Notes under the pieces: model-generated
Database searches by the model: none
What the model was told of the DNA's origin: nothing
What the model saw: the letters and a program-made list of their open reading frames with translations, nothing else
From: Jannaschia pohangensis
Lineage (GTDB): Bacteria; Pseudomonadota; Alphaproteobacteria; Rhodobacterales; Rhodobacteraceae
NCBI RefSeq assembly: GCF_900113875.1
Contig: NZ_FORA01000001.1
Span: 62,001 to 126,000 of the forward strand
Direction of reading: 5' to 3'
Length of the DNA stretch: 64,000 bases
Program-made: the position numbers and the translations under genes
Shown: piece by piece, positions 33,403 through 43,677 of the stretch
How positions within the stretch are numbered: the stretch's first letter is position 1
How the letters are laid out: each line of letters begins with the position of its first letter

Positions 33403-34305
33403 ATGCGGTTTTTGGTTCCTCTCCTTGTCCTGCTTCTTCCAATGGCCAGTTTCGCCGATGACGGTCGCCCGGCCTTCGATGTGCCGTTTTGGCAAGGTTT
33501 GATCGAGGCGGAGAGCTGTTCGCCCGACACCCTCGTCGACGCCCTTCGTGATCCGCAGGGCCGCAGGCAATGCCGCACGGGTGCACGCCGCTGTTTCGAA
33601 GCCTCCGCCCTGACGCTTGCGCGGATGTGCGGGGCTGGGCCAGAGGCGATCCCGGCGAGCCCCTGCGCCGCGCGGTTCGAGGCCAGCAAGGGAGATGGTC
33701 TGGCCTGTCTGATCAATCGAGGCTACGCCGTGCCCCACCCCGTCATCGCTGCACAGGTTACACCGGAAATGCTGAATTCGCCGGGTGGTGCGATCCTGCT
33801 GACGATGGGCGGCGGTCGGATGGATGTGGCCCCCGCCCAGTTGAACCTGTCCCCGGCGGATCTGGCGGATGAAACTGACGACAAGGTCTTTCCGGCACAC
33901 CATCGGGCCGTTCTGGCCCGGATTACGGCGCTGCTCGACGCCATGCCGCGGCCGAGAGAGATCCGGAAATACGACGGGATGAGTTTGCCGGATCGGCGGC
34001 GCATCATGTCTGCGATCGAAGCCAGTATCCCGCGCGTGGTCAACGGCTGCCCGATCGAGACCGGTGGGCGGTCGGCTTTTGCGGCGATATTGGACACGCC
34101 CGAAGTCAAAGCTGAAATGGAAGATCTTGTGGAGGCGTTGGCCCTGCTTGCGCGCGCGCTCAACGGTGAAGAGGTTACCGTTCCCGAGAGGGCTGAGACG
34201 CCGAAAGCAGAGCCGCGATGTCAGTCACGGCCACAGGATACCGTATACCCCCGGATTGTTGAAACCATCGGCTTTGCCTTTGGCATGATGGAGCGCCAGA
34301 GATAG
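33403..34305 (+). CDS. Exported protein of unknown function, cysteine-containing
   Basis: 300 residues from the ATG at 33403. A signal peptide is clear: MRFLVPLLVLLLPMASFADD, with cleavage likely after ASFA. The mature part has eight cysteines (for instance SCSPDT, QCRTGARRCFEA, MCGAGP, PCAARF, ACLINRG), suggesting disulfides in the periplasm, which would suit the DsbB encoded elsewhere in the window. I know no family. It stands alone between the hydrolase and HNH genes. Confidence 0.7.
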   Translation: MRFLVPLLVLLLPMASFADDGRPAFDVPFWQGLIEAESCSPDTLVDALRDPQGRRQCRTGARRCFEASALTLARMCGAGPEAIPASPCAARFEASKGDGLACLINRGYAVPHPVIAAQVTPEMLNSPGGAILLTMGGGRMDVAPAQLNLSPADLADETDDKVFPAHHRAVLARITALLDAMPRPREIRKYDGMSLPDRRRIMSAIEASIPRVVNGCPIETGGRSAFAAILDTPEVKAEMEDLVEALALLARALNGEEVTVPERAETPKAEPRCQSRPQDTVYPRIVETIGFAFGMMERQR

Positions 34306-34451
34306 TGCCCCCATGCGTTGACTGTCACAGGCATTGATCGAACCCCATCTTGAGTCTTGCCAGTCTTCGAAGCCTATATATAGTCGCCCTCGACAGGGGC
34401 CGTGCGCCCGGAGGTTTCGGGTGCGCCGCCCCCACTTCAGGGAGGCGCGAG

Positions 34452-35069
34452 ATGACCGCCTTGTCGATGACGACCGCCCCGCGGGGCGACGGCGATTTCA
34501 GGACGGAGTTCACCCGCGATCCGGCGGGTTTGCGGCACTTTCCTGCGCTGGTTCTGAATGCCGACTACCGGCCTTTGTCCTACTATCCGCTGTCGCTCTG
34601 GCCGTGGCAGGATGCGGTGAAGGCCGCCTTCCTCGACCGGGTCACCATCGTCAGCGAATACGAGGAGGTCGTGCGCTCGCCCACGACGACGATCCGCATC
34701 CCTTCGGTGGTGGTGCTCAAGGATTACGTCGCCCCGCAGCGGCGGGTGGCCTTCACGCGGTTCAACCTGTTCCTGCGCGACGAGTTCTGCTGCCAGTATT
34801 GCGGATCGAAGGGCGATCTGACTTTCGACCATGTGGTGCCGCGCGCCCGGGGCGGTGTGACGAGTTGGGAAAACGTGGTGGCCGCCTGCGGGCAGTGCAA
34901 CCTGCGCAAGGGGTCGCGGTCGCTCAAGCAGGTCGGTTTCAACCTGCGCCGCGCGCCGCGCCAGCCGAGCGCGCCCGAGCTGATGAACATGGGCCGCCGG
35001 TTTCCGCCCAACTACCTGCACGACAGCTGGATGGACTTCCTCTACTGGGATGCGGAGCTGGAGGCCTGA
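34452..35069 (+). CDS. HNH endonuclease family protein
   Basis: 205 residues from the ATG at 34452; GGAGG lies 6 bases upstream. The HNH module is CQYCGSKGDLTFDHVVPRARGG, then SWENVVAACGQCNLRKGS: two CxxC pairs for zinc and the DH..N catalytic set. The N-terminal part (FPALVLNADYRPLSYYPLSLWPWQDAVKAAFL) is typical of the widespread chromosomal HNH protein of alphaproteobacteria, whose target is unknown. No restriction or toxin partner is adjacent. It overlaps the converging gene by 28 bases. Confidence 0.9.
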   Translation: MTALSMTTAPRGDGDFRTEFTRDPAGLRHFPALVLNADYRPLSYYPLSLWPWQDAVKAAFLDRVTIVSEYEEVVRSPTTTIRIPSVVVLKDYVAPQRRVAFTRFNLFLRDEFCCQYCGSKGDLTFDHVVPRARGGVTSWENVVAACGQCNLRKGSRSLKQVGFNLRRAPRQPSAPELMNMGRRFPPNYLHDSWMDFLYWDAELEA

Positions 35070-35983
35070 CGCCGGACCAGCACGCCGTCCCAGGCGCATT
35101 GGACCACGTCCGCAAGACGCGGCGGGGCGGTCTGGTCGAGGCGGAATTGCAGCGCGTCGAGAGAGCGGGCCAGATCGCCGCTGATCCGCGGGCTGTTGAT
35201 GTAGTCGGCCTGCGACAACAGCCCCTCGACCGGCGTCGAGACGGCAAGGTCCGGATTGTCGGTCGAAAGCATCCAGATCGCGCCAAGGCAGAGATCCCGG
35301 TCTTCCGCGCCGCAGCTTTCGGTGCAGAAGTCGACGAAATGCGTCATGCCGGGACCCCGCGCGATGTTCGCGCCCTCGGTTCGCAGGTCGGCGTCATCCG
35401 GTGAGCGGCCCAGGCGTCGGAACGGGAACCAGGACTCGGGCCCGGGCACGGTCGCAACCCCGGTGGCGAGGTCGATGCTGTCGAGATGCGGGCCCCAATC
35501 GGAAATCGCATCGGGGGCATCGCGGCGCCTGGCGATCTCAAGGGCGGCGGCGAATTCGCCTTGGGCCAGAAACGCGGGCCAGACGGTCCGTGCGATGCGC
35601 GTTTCGCCCATCTCGAGCAGGGTGACGATGGCCTCTCCGCGCGTTTCGGCCAACGCGCTCTGACGGATCGCATCGGCGCGGGGCGAGGTTTCAGCGGCGA
35701 CCTCGGTCCAGCTTTTGCCCGACAAACCACCGGGCGCACGCATCAGCTGGTTCCGCTCCCGGCGTGGCAGTGCGGCAATCTCGGCGGGCCAGAGCGCGCT
35801 GTTGGTCGAAATCTGGCCCAGGAACACTTGCGCGTCGACATCGCCGCCTTCGGCCAGCGATCTGAACGCCGCGATGGCGGCCATATCCTCGCCGTCGGTC
35901 CAGAGGGTCAGGGCTTCGTCAAAGCTCTGCGCGGCGACGGGCCCGGTGAGGGCAAGGACAAGAGCAATGGATTTCCACATCAC
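35042..35983 (-). CDS. Exported protein of unknown function
   Basis: 313 residues; the signal peptide MMWKSIALVLALTGPVAAQS is evident. Residues 20-75 (DEALTLWTDGEDMAAIAAFRSLAEGGDVDAQVFLGQI) look like one or two Sel1/TPR-type helical repeats; the rest is helical with two conserved-looking cysteine pairs (FCTESCG, DLCLG). It probably resides in the periplasm and binds a protein partner, but this is inference. Its start overlaps the antiporter stop by 4 bases, so they are probably cotranscribed. Confidence 0.7.
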   Translation of the reverse strand: MMWKSIALVLALTGPVAAQSFDEALTLWTDGEDMAAIAAFRSLAEGGDVDAQVFLGQISTNSALWPAEIAALPRRERNQLMRAPGGLSGKSWTEVAAETSPRADAIRQSALAETRGEAIVTLLEMGETRIARTVWPAFLAQGEFAAALEIARRRDAPDAISDWGPHLDSIDLATGVATVPGPESWFPFRRLGRSPDDADLRTEGANIARGPGMTHFVDFCTESCGAEDRDLCLGAIWMLSTDNPDLAVSTPVEGLLSQADYINSPRISGDLARSLDALQFRLDQTAPPRLADVVQCAWDGVLVRRQASSSASQ

Positions 35984-37230
35984 ATCAACTCCGGTTCACC
36001 GCCTGCGCGACGTGCGACGCGGGCGACGGTCAAGCCCTGCACGATGATCGAGAACAGGACAACGATGTAGGTCGCCGTCAGCATCAGCGGCTTCCATTCG
36101 CTGTCGGGCAGCGACAGGACCAGCGCGACCGAAATGCCGCCCTTCAGACCGCCCCATGTCATGATGCGGATCACGCCGTCTTCCATGTTGTCCGAAAACG
36201 GTTTCAGAAGCGTCACCGGCACCACCACCGCCGCGAATCGCGCCAGCAGATGCAGCCCGATAGCGGCAAGCCCGGCCAGAAGGTAGCTCGTATCGAAGGC
36301 CACGGCGAAGACCTCCACCCCGATCAGCAGGAACAGGATCGCATTCAGGATTTCGTCGATCAGGGTCCAGAAGGTGTCGACATGGGCGCGCGTCTCGTCG
36401 GACATGCCGTATTTGCTGCCGACATCGCCGATCAGAAGACCGGCCACGACCGCCATTATGGGCGCCGAGACATGCAGCCAGACGGCCAGTTGATAGCCCC
36501 CGAAAGCCAGCGCCAGCGTGATCAGCACCTCGAGCGGCGGATCGTCGATGCGGCGCATGATGCGGAAGGTGACCCAGCCCAAGGCCCCGCCCAGGGCTGC
36601 GCCGCCGAACGCCTCCTGCACGAAAAGGGTGGCCGCCGCCGACAGGCCCCCGCCGTGGTCGTCGCCCGTGGGAAAGGCGATCCCGACCAGCACCAGGAAG
36701 ACGACATAACCCACGCCGTCGTTGAACAGGCTTTCGCCCGCGATTTTGGTTTCCAGCGTCTTGGGCAGGTTCGCCGCGCGCAGCACGCCCAGAACGGCAA
36801 CCGGGTCCGTGGGCGAGATGAGCGCCCCGAAAACCAGCGCGATCAGAAGGGGCGTGCCGGTGATCCAGCTGAAGCCGACGCCCGCGATGGCCGTCGACAG
36901 GCCGACGCCAAGCGTCGCCATCAACAGCACCAGTAGCCATTCCTTCTTGAGGTCTGCGACCTTGACATGGAGCGCGCCCGCAAAGAGCAAAAGCCCGAGC
37001 ATTCCTTCGAGCAGCGCCTCGGAAAACTCAATCTCGAGCACAACCGACCGGATCGCCCCCGCAACCCCGAGCGTGGGGGCCGCGATGTCGATCAGCAGGA
37101 TGCCGAAGCTTGCCACCAGGGCCACGATCAGGATGCCGATGGCTGATGGCAGTTTGAGAAACAGGTAGTTCACGGCCCCGAAGGCGGCGGCAAGCACCAG
37201 AAGGAGGGACGCGATTTGTAGCAAATCCAT
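35980..37230 (-). CDS. Na+/H+ (cation:proton) antiporter, CPA1/NhaP type
   Basis: 416 residues, about twelve membrane helices. ISPTDPVAVLGVL holds the TDP cation-site motif, and AGESLFNDGVGYVVFLVLV is the NhaP/NhaK ND motif with Asp-pair residues. The protein exchanges Na+ or K+ for protons in the inner membrane, a useful trait for a marine organism. It is followed without a gap by the exported protein at 35042-35983. Confidence 0.9.
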   Translation of the reverse strand: MDLLQIASLLLVLAAAFGAVNYLFLKLPSAIGILIVALVASFGILLIDIAAPTLGVAGAIRSVVLEIEFSEALLEGMLGLLLFAGALHVKVADLKKEWLLVLLMATLGVGLSTAIAGVGFSWITGTPLLIALVFGALISPTDPVAVLGVLRAANLPKTLETKIAGESLFNDGVGYVVFLVLVGIAFPTGDDHGGGLSAAATLFVQEAFGGAALGGALGWVTFRIMRRIDDPPLEVLITLALAFGGYQLAVWLHVSAPIMAVVAGLLIGDVGSKYGMSDETRAHVDTFWTLIDEILNAILFLLIGVEVFAVAFDTSYLLAGLAAIGLHLLARFAAVVVPVTLLKPFSDNMEDGVIRIMTWGGLKGGISVALVLSLPDSEWKPLMLTATYIVVLFSIIVQGLTVARVARRAGGEPELM

Positions 37231-37248
37231 CGTGTTACAGCCCGTTCT

Positions 37249-37671
37249 TCATCTTGGAATGTCGAAATCCGGGGCAGCAAGCTCGAACCCCTCGAACCGG
37301 AAGCCGGGCGAGACGGTGCAACTGACCAGCGTCCAGTCGCCAGTGGTGCGCGCGGCCTGCCAGTGATCCTTCGGGATCACGCCTTGCAGCACCATGGACG
37401 CCAGATCGGGCCCGAGCGTCATATCCTCGGCCGGACCGGCGTCGGTGGCGGCACGGCTCAGGATCAGGGGCGCACCTGCATGCCAGAACCAGATTTCATC
37501 CGCGTCGACCCGGTGCCAATGGCTGCGTTCCCCGGCTTTCAGCAGGAAATGGATCGCCGTGCCCGCGGGGCGTTCGTCGCCGTCGGTCGGCGCGACATAG
37601 GTCTGTCGAAACCAGCCCCCTTCCGGATGGGGAACGAGGCCCAATGTCGTGATGATGTCGTCGGCTGTCAT
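37249..37671 (-). CDS. Cupin-domain protein (DUF985)
   Basis: 140 residues from the ATG at 37671. LVPHPEGGWFRQTY, then IHFLLKAGERSHWHRVDADEIWFWHAGAPLIL, then VIPKDHWQAARTTGDWTLVSCTVSPGFRFEGFEL is the DUF985 cupin signature with metal-type histidines. Family members are small sugar- or metal-binding cupins of unproven activity. The start overlaps the DMT transporter stop (ATGA). Confidence 0.9.
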   Translation of the reverse strand: MTADDIITTLGLVPHPEGGWFRQTYVAPTDGDERPAGTAIHFLLKAGERSHWHRVDADEIWFWHAGAPLILSRAATDAGPAEDMTLGPDLASMVLQGVIPKDHWQAARTTGDWTLVSCTVSPGFRFEGFELAAPDFDIPR

Positions 37672-38576
37672 GCGTCGACCCGCTCCCGCCAGAGGATGTA
37701 GAGACCTGTTCCGATTGTCACGGCGATCCCGGCAAGCGCAAGGGGGTTGGGCAAATCTCCGAACAAAGCCAATCCGATAACGGCCGCGACGGGGATCTCC
37801 AGGTATTGGATCGGGGCCAGCGTACTGGCCGGGGCATAGCGCAGCGACCACGTCATCAGAAGGTGACTGAGCGTGCCGAGCGCGCCCATCAACACAAGGA
37901 TGGGCCAGTTTTCCCCGGGCGTCAGCAGAACCATCGCCGCGTCCTTCGAAAGGACAACATAGGCAAGGCCCAGAAGGCCAACGGCCATCGCGCCCGACGT
38001 GGCCTGCATGGCGAGCGGGTCCGCCTCATGCGCGATGCGCCGGGTAACCAGCATGAAACCGGCAAAGACGAATGCCACCGACAACGGGTAGAGAACCGGC
38101 CAGCCGACGGCGGCAAAACTCGGCTGCATGACCATCAAAGTGCCGACGAACCCCACGCCACAGGCCGTCAGGCGGCGCAGGCCCACGGTTTCGCCCAGGA
38201 CGAAATGCCCGAGCAGCAGCAGGATGAAGGGCATCACGAACGCAATTGCGATGGCGTCGGCGAGCGGCAGATAGGTCAGCCCCGTCACCATCAGCCAGAT
38301 GCCCGCGATTTGCAGCAGCGTGCGCAGGATGGTCAGCTGCCAGCCAAGGCGCGACATGCGCCAGCTTCGACCGCTTGCCACGACCATCGGCGCCAGAACG
38401 ACAGCCTGAAATAGGAAACGGATGAAGACCAGTTGCAGGACGGAAAAACCGATTTGCGCCAGATACTTGGCCGTTCCGTCGCTGAGCGGGGCCAAAACGC
38501 AGAAGCCGATCATCAGGGCAAGGCCCAGGACGGGCCGGTCGATCGAGACGCGCGCGGCCGACGGTGTCGCGGTCAT
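37668..38576 (-). CDS. DMT-superfamily transporter (EamA)
   Basis: 302 residues with ten membrane helices in two EamA repeats. The pattern LGLALMIGFCVLAPLSDGTAKYLAQIGFSVLQLVFIRFLFQ is that of the RhaT/EamA exporters. It lies between the histidine kinase and the cupin, with 4-base overlaps on both sides, so the three are a transcription unit. The substrate is unknown. Confidence 0.87.
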   Translation of the reverse strand: MTATPSAARVSIDRPVLGLALMIGFCVLAPLSDGTAKYLAQIGFSVLQLVFIRFLFQAVVLAPMVVASGRSWRMSRLGWQLTILRTLLQIAGIWLMVTGLTYLPLADAIAIAFVMPFILLLLGHFVLGETVGLRRLTACGVGFVGTLMVMQPSFAAVGWPVLYPLSVAFVFAGFMLVTRRIAHEADPLAMQATSGAMAVGLLGLAYVVLSKDAAMVLLTPGENWPILVLMGALGTLSHLLMTWSLRYAPASTLAPIQYLEIPVAAVIGLALFGDLPNPLALAGIAVTIGTGLYILWRERVDA

Positions 38577-39862
38577 CCCCGCAGGCGCAGGCGGGCGGTC
38601 GTGCCCTTGCCCTCCGAGCTTTCCAATTCGAACCGTCCGCCCGCCTGTTCGGCAAAGGTCCGCACCATCGACAGGCCCAGACCCGTTCCCTTGCCCTCGG
38701 GCTTGGTCGTCACGAAGGCCTCGGTCGCGTGGCGCAGCACATCGGCCGACATGCCCGAGCCATTGTCCGAGACGGAGATCATGATTTCGCCAAGTGTTTC
38801 CGCATCGCCGGAACTCAGGCGGCGGGCCTCGACGGTGATGATGCCTCCGTTCGGCATCGCATCCTTGGCGTTGACGATCAGGTTGAGCAGGGCGGCCTCG
38901 AGCTGTGCGGAATCGATCCGCATGCTCAGCCGCGGCTCCGCCTCGAGGTCGAGGGCCACGTTGGCGGGCAGGACCCGGCGGGAGAAGGTGAGCAGACTTG
39001 CAAAGAACTCGTCGATGGCGATCAACTCGGGGTCGTGGGATTTGCGCCGACTGGTGGCCAGCAGCTGCCCGACCAGACGTCCGCCGCGTTCTGTCGCATC
39101 GCCGATCTCGCGCAGGAGGGGCGCGCGCTCATCCTCGGGCAATTCGCCCAGAAGGTCGATGTTGCCGCGCATGACGGTCAGCAGGTTGTTGAAATCATGT
39201 GCGATTCCGCTGGTCAGGCGGCCCACGGCCTCGCCCTTCTGGGCGTGCAGCAGTTCTTCGGTTCGCGCGGCAAGCCGGGCTCGTGCCGATGCTGTCGCCA
39301 GGGCGACCCGGCTGAAGAAGACCGTGATCAGGGCGACCGCGATATGCAGGAAGATCCGGTCCGAGTCCGAGAAACCGCCCGCCAACCCGAGGCCGAATGC
39401 CGTCATTTGCGCGCCGGCGCCCACCACGACCAGGCCGATCAACGTCGCATCCATCGACCGCGTGTCGTTGCCGATACAGTTGAGCGCTTGTCCGAACATC
39501 AGGATAACGGCCGACCAGGCGGCGGTTTGCGATGGCCAGAACGCGTTGACGACGGCGAGCGCGGTAAAGGCGACGATCGTGATGGCATGATGTGCCAATA
39601 GCTTTGTGAGCATCGGGCGGGTGACATGCTGTGCCTGCGCGACCCGGCGCGCATGGCCGATATAGGTGAGGTCGGCGGCGAAATAGATCGCGGCGACGAT
39701 GGCCACCGTGATCGGCGCCTCATAGACGAGCATGAGCGTGACGCCCAGTGCGATCAGGCCAAGGCGAAGAGGCCTCTCGGGGGCCTGATCTTGCTCGATG
39801 GCAAGGAAATCAGAGACGCGCCGACGGAACTTGCGGTCAGCTTGGGTCGGAGAATACATCAT
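38573..39862 (-). CDS. Membrane-bound sensor histidine kinase, orphan
   Basis: 429 residues. About six N-terminal membrane helices (residues 30-195) are followed by the HisKA H-box VGRLTSGIAHDFNNLLTVMRGNIDLL at about residue 220, and the ATPase domain with N-box LLNLIVNAKDAM, G1 DNGSGM and G2 GKGTGLGLSMV. Since the H-box has HDFNN, it belongs to the HPK4-like group. No periplasmic sensory domain and no neighbouring response regulator are seen. Its stop overlaps the DMT transporter start. Confidence 0.9.
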   Translation of the reverse strand: MMYSPTQADRKFRRRVSDFLAIEQDQAPERPLRLGLIALGVTLMLVYEAPITVAIVAAIYFAADLTYIGHARRVAQAQHVTRPMLTKLLAHHAITIVAFTALAVVNAFWPSQTAAWSAVILMFGQALNCIGNDTRSMDATLIGLVVVGAGAQMTAFGLGLAGGFSDSDRIFLHIAVALITVFFSRVALATASARARLAARTEELLHAQKGEAVGRLTSGIAHDFNNLLTVMRGNIDLLGELPEDERAPLLREIGDATERGGRLVGQLLATSRRKSHDPELIAIDEFFASLLTFSRRVLPANVALDLEAEPRLSMRIDSAQLEAALLNLIVNAKDAMPNGGIITVEARRLSSGDAETLGEIMISVSDNGSGMSADVLRHATEAFVTTKPEGKGTGLGLSMVRTFAEQAGGRFELESSEGKGTTARLRLRG

Positions 39863-39906
39863 CGCGACGCTCCATTCCTGCTGACGGTACCATGCGCGGA
39901 TTATTG

Positions 39907-39939
39907 CGCAAGGGTTCCCCGGGCAGGGGTTCCCTTGCG
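39907..39939. terminator. Inverted repeat downstream of enolase
   Basis: CGCAAGGG (39907-39914) pairs with CCCTTGCG (39932-39939); an inner CCCC/GGGG stem extends the hairpin. There is no T-run on either strand, so it may be a weak or factor-assisted terminator for eno or just an attenuating hairpin before the kinase gene. Confidence 0.5.
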
Positions 39940-39950
39940 TTCACGGATCA

Positions 39951-41285
<1,335 letters not shown>

Positions 41286-42164
41286 CTACACTTGGGAAGC
41301 CGTCCGCAAGCGTGCCTCGCGGATCAATGTATAAAGGCCGCTAGCGATAACAATCGCGACCCCGACCAGTGTCCAGACGTCCGGCCGCTCGCCAAAGGCG
41401 ACGCCGCCCACCACCAGCGCAAAGAGCATTCGCGAATAGCGGAACGACGACACGAAGGAGATGTCGCCAAGCCGGGTCGCCGCCACGATCGTCAGATAGC
41501 CGAACATCCCGATCCCGACGCAGAGCGCCAGAATGCCGAAGCCAACCCCATCGGGCACCACGACCGGCGCACCCAGGGCGAGCTGCAATGCGACGCCGGT
41601 CGGGAAGAGCGCGGCAAAGGCATGGAGCGACAGCCGTGCGCCCGACACCACGCCGGGCATGGTCCGCGTCACCAGATCGCGCGCCGCCAGCCCCAGCATC
41701 CCGCCGACCGCCAGCAGGGTCGCGGGGTCGAAGCTGTCGGCGCCGGGGCGCAGGATGACCATGACGCCGACAAACCCGACGATGATGGCAAGCCAGCGTC
41801 GCCAGCCCACCTGTGCCCCAAGGAACAGCGCCGCCCCCATGGCCACCACCAACGGCGTCGCCTGAATCACCGCCGAGGCGGTGGCCAAGGGGATCAGTGA
41901 CAGGGCCGACACAAAGCAGAGCGTCCCGAACACCTCGAACCCCGACCGCAGCAGGACCTGGGGGCGGATGTAATGCGCCGACCAGACCGCCTGACCTGAC
42001 AACCGCAGCCAACCGACGAAGGCCAGCGCCCCGCCAAGGCCCAGCATCCAGATGATCTGTGCCGCCGGGATCGTCCCCGACAGCGCCTTGATCAGCCCAT
42101 CCTCGACGGCGAAGGCGGCCATGGCGGCGACCATCAGGGCTGCGCCGCGCAAACTGTCGGTCAT
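41286..42164 (-). CDS. DMT-superfamily transporter (EamA), second copy
   Basis: 292 residues from the ATG at 42164. Ten helices in two EamA repeats, with GLAARDLVTRTMPGVVSGARLSLHAFAALFPTGVALQLALG in the middle loop. It differs clearly from the transporter at 37668-38576. Its start overlaps the stop of the 353-aa gene, placing it at the end of a fur - unknown - transporter unit. The substrate is unknown. Confidence 0.87.
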   Translation of the reverse strand: MTDSLRGAALMVAAMAAFAVEDGLIKALSGTIPAAQIIWMLGLGGALAFVGWLRLSGQAVWSAHYIRPQVLLRSGFEVFGTLCFVSALSLIPLATASAVIQATPLVVAMGAALFLGAQVGWRRWLAIIVGFVGVMVILRPGADSFDPATLLAVGGMLGLAARDLVTRTMPGVVSGARLSLHAFAALFPTGVALQLALGAPVVVPDGVGFGILALCVGIGMFGYLTIVAATRLGDISFVSSFRYSRMLFALVVGGVAFGERPDVWTLVGVAIVIASGLYTLIREARLRTASQV

Positions 42165-43222
42165 GGGCGCGTCACCTGTCCGAAGATCCGGGTGAGGAGG
42201 GCGCTCGATGGCTTGCCACCCTGCAAGGCTTCGGCCACCCCCGTGCCGGTCAGCGCCGCGATCCCGTCCGGGCGAATGGCGATGGCGCGCAGGTCCCGCG
42301 TATCCTCGATCTGCCATTCCAGAAGGCGCGCCGCTGTCAGCCGCGCCGACCCGATCTCCGGGTCGATATGGACCGCATGACGATGACGCAGCCCGAACAG
42401 CCCCGTCGTCCGGTTCACGAGCACAAAGGCGTAGCGCCGATCATGGGTGCCATCGTCGCGCAGGTCACTGAATGTCCGCTCGACCACGAGCGCCCAGTCG
42501 GGCGCGGGCGCCAGTGCCGTCACTTTCGGCACGATGACCTCGGCGCGAAACCGCTCTGCCGTCGCGGCGAGAAACGCGCCGCGCGGGACTGGATCGACGC
42601 AGAGCACATCCGAGACCCCGCCCAGGCCCAATGCTGCGGTGTCGCGCGTGATGTCGTTGCGCGCCATGCCAAGGGTCAGCGCGGCAAGCGGCCCGGCGCC
42701 TTGACCGTCCAGCATCGCGGCCAGTTCGCGGGCGCCGGTCTCGACCCGGTCGGGCAGGGCGTCCACGGCTTGCCCCAGGGCCAGGGCATTCTGGCGCAGG
42801 TCTTCCGCCGTGCGCAGCCAGACGCGCGGATCGTCGGACTCCATTTCAAGAAGCTCGACCAGTTCCAGCACCATGACTGGCGGTTGGACCTTGCGCAGAA
42901 CGTTCAACGCCCCGGCCACCTCGGCCGACAGGATCGGGTCCGGCATCTCTTCGGCCAGATGCGCGACGATCCGCAGAAACTTGATCGCCCGGGACCGGTC
43001 GGTGCCGAACAGGTTGGGCACGTTCACAAGATCGCCCGACGGATCGCGCACGGCACTCGCGCTCAGCACGCTCACGCCGATGCGGGTGTCGCCCGAGACC
43101 AGAAGCAGCGCCAGCGCGGGTACATGCCAGGACCATTCCCCGATCCCGTCATAGCGGCGACCCCGGTCCAGCGTCTTCACCGGCGCGCGGTCGGTCGCGT
43201 AAAGATAGCTTCGGTTCGCCAT
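42161..43222 (-). CDS. Unknown 353-aa soluble protein downstream of the Fur-family gene
   Basis: Begins MANRSYLYATDRAP and has no signal peptide or membrane segment. The first 60 residues (LYATDRAPVKTLDRGRRYDGIGEWSWHVPALALLLVSGDTRIGVSVLS) look like a small N-terminal domain; later parts include RYAFVLVNRTTGLFGLRHRHAVHIDPEIGSARLTAARLLEWQ. I recognise no family. It is 9 bases from the fur gene and overlaps the DMT gene by 4, so it is coexpressed with both; a role under metal control is possible but is inferred from position only. Confidence 0.7.
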   Translation of the reverse strand: MANRSYLYATDRAPVKTLDRGRRYDGIGEWSWHVPALALLLVSGDTRIGVSVLSASAVRDPSGDLVNVPNLFGTDRSRAIKFLRIVAHLAEEMPDPILSAEVAGALNVLRKVQPPVMVLELVELLEMESDDPRVWLRTAEDLRQNALALGQAVDALPDRVETGARELAAMLDGQGAGPLAALTLGMARNDITRDTAALGLGGVSDVLCVDPVPRGAFLAATAERFRAEVIVPKVTALAPAPDWALVVERTFSDLRDDGTHDRRYAFVLVNRTTGLFGLRHRHAVHIDPEIGSARLTAARLLEWQIEDTRDLRAIAIRPDGIAALTGTGVAEALQGGKPSSALLTRIFGQVTRP

Positions 43223-43231
43223 GGCGCGCGG

Positions 43232-43642
43232 TTACTTGCGGCGCACGGCGAACAGCTCGAGCCGATGGCCCTTGAGGTCATAGCCAAGGCGTTCGGCGAT
43301 CTTCTCCTGCAGGGCCTCGATCTCGGGGTCGACGAATTCGATGACCTCTCCGGTCTGAAGGTCGATCAGGTGATCGTGGTGTTCCCGCTCCGCATCCTCG
43401 TAACGGGCGCGGCCGTCGCCGAATTCGCGCCGCTCCAGAATGCCCGATTCCTCGAACAGCTTGACGGTGCGATAGACAGTGGCGACGGAAATGCTCGGGT
43501 CCTGTTCGGCGGCGCGGGCGTGGATCGTCTCGACGTCCGGGTGGTCCGACGCATCCTCCAGCACCTGCGCGATCACGCGGCGCGGTCCCGTCAGGCGCAG
43601 GCCCTGCGTCTCGCAGCGGTCAAGGATCGTCGGCAATGTCAT
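43232..43642 (-). CDS. fur: Fur-family transcriptional regulator
   Basis: 136 residues. GLRLTGPRRVIAQVLEDASDHPDVETIHARAAEQDPSISVATVYRTVKLFEESGILERREFGDGRARYE is the Fur winged helix, and EHHDHLIDLQTGEVIEFVDPEIEALQEKIAERLGYDLKGHRLELFAV carries the metal-binding histidines. It lacks a CxxC structural zinc site. In Rhodobacterales such proteins often act as Mur (manganese) rather than true Fur; sequence alone does not decide. It heads a unit with the 353-aa gene and the DMT transporter. Confidence 0.92.
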   Translation of the reverse strand: MTLPTILDRCETQGLRLTGPRRVIAQVLEDASDHPDVETIHARAAEQDPSISVATVYRTVKLFEESGILERREFGDGRARYEDAEREHHDHLIDLQTGEVIEFVDPEIEALQEKIAERLGYDLKGHRLELFAVRRK

Positions 43643-43677
43643 GCCCGATCCCTAGCCTTCGCTGCGACGCAGGGCAA

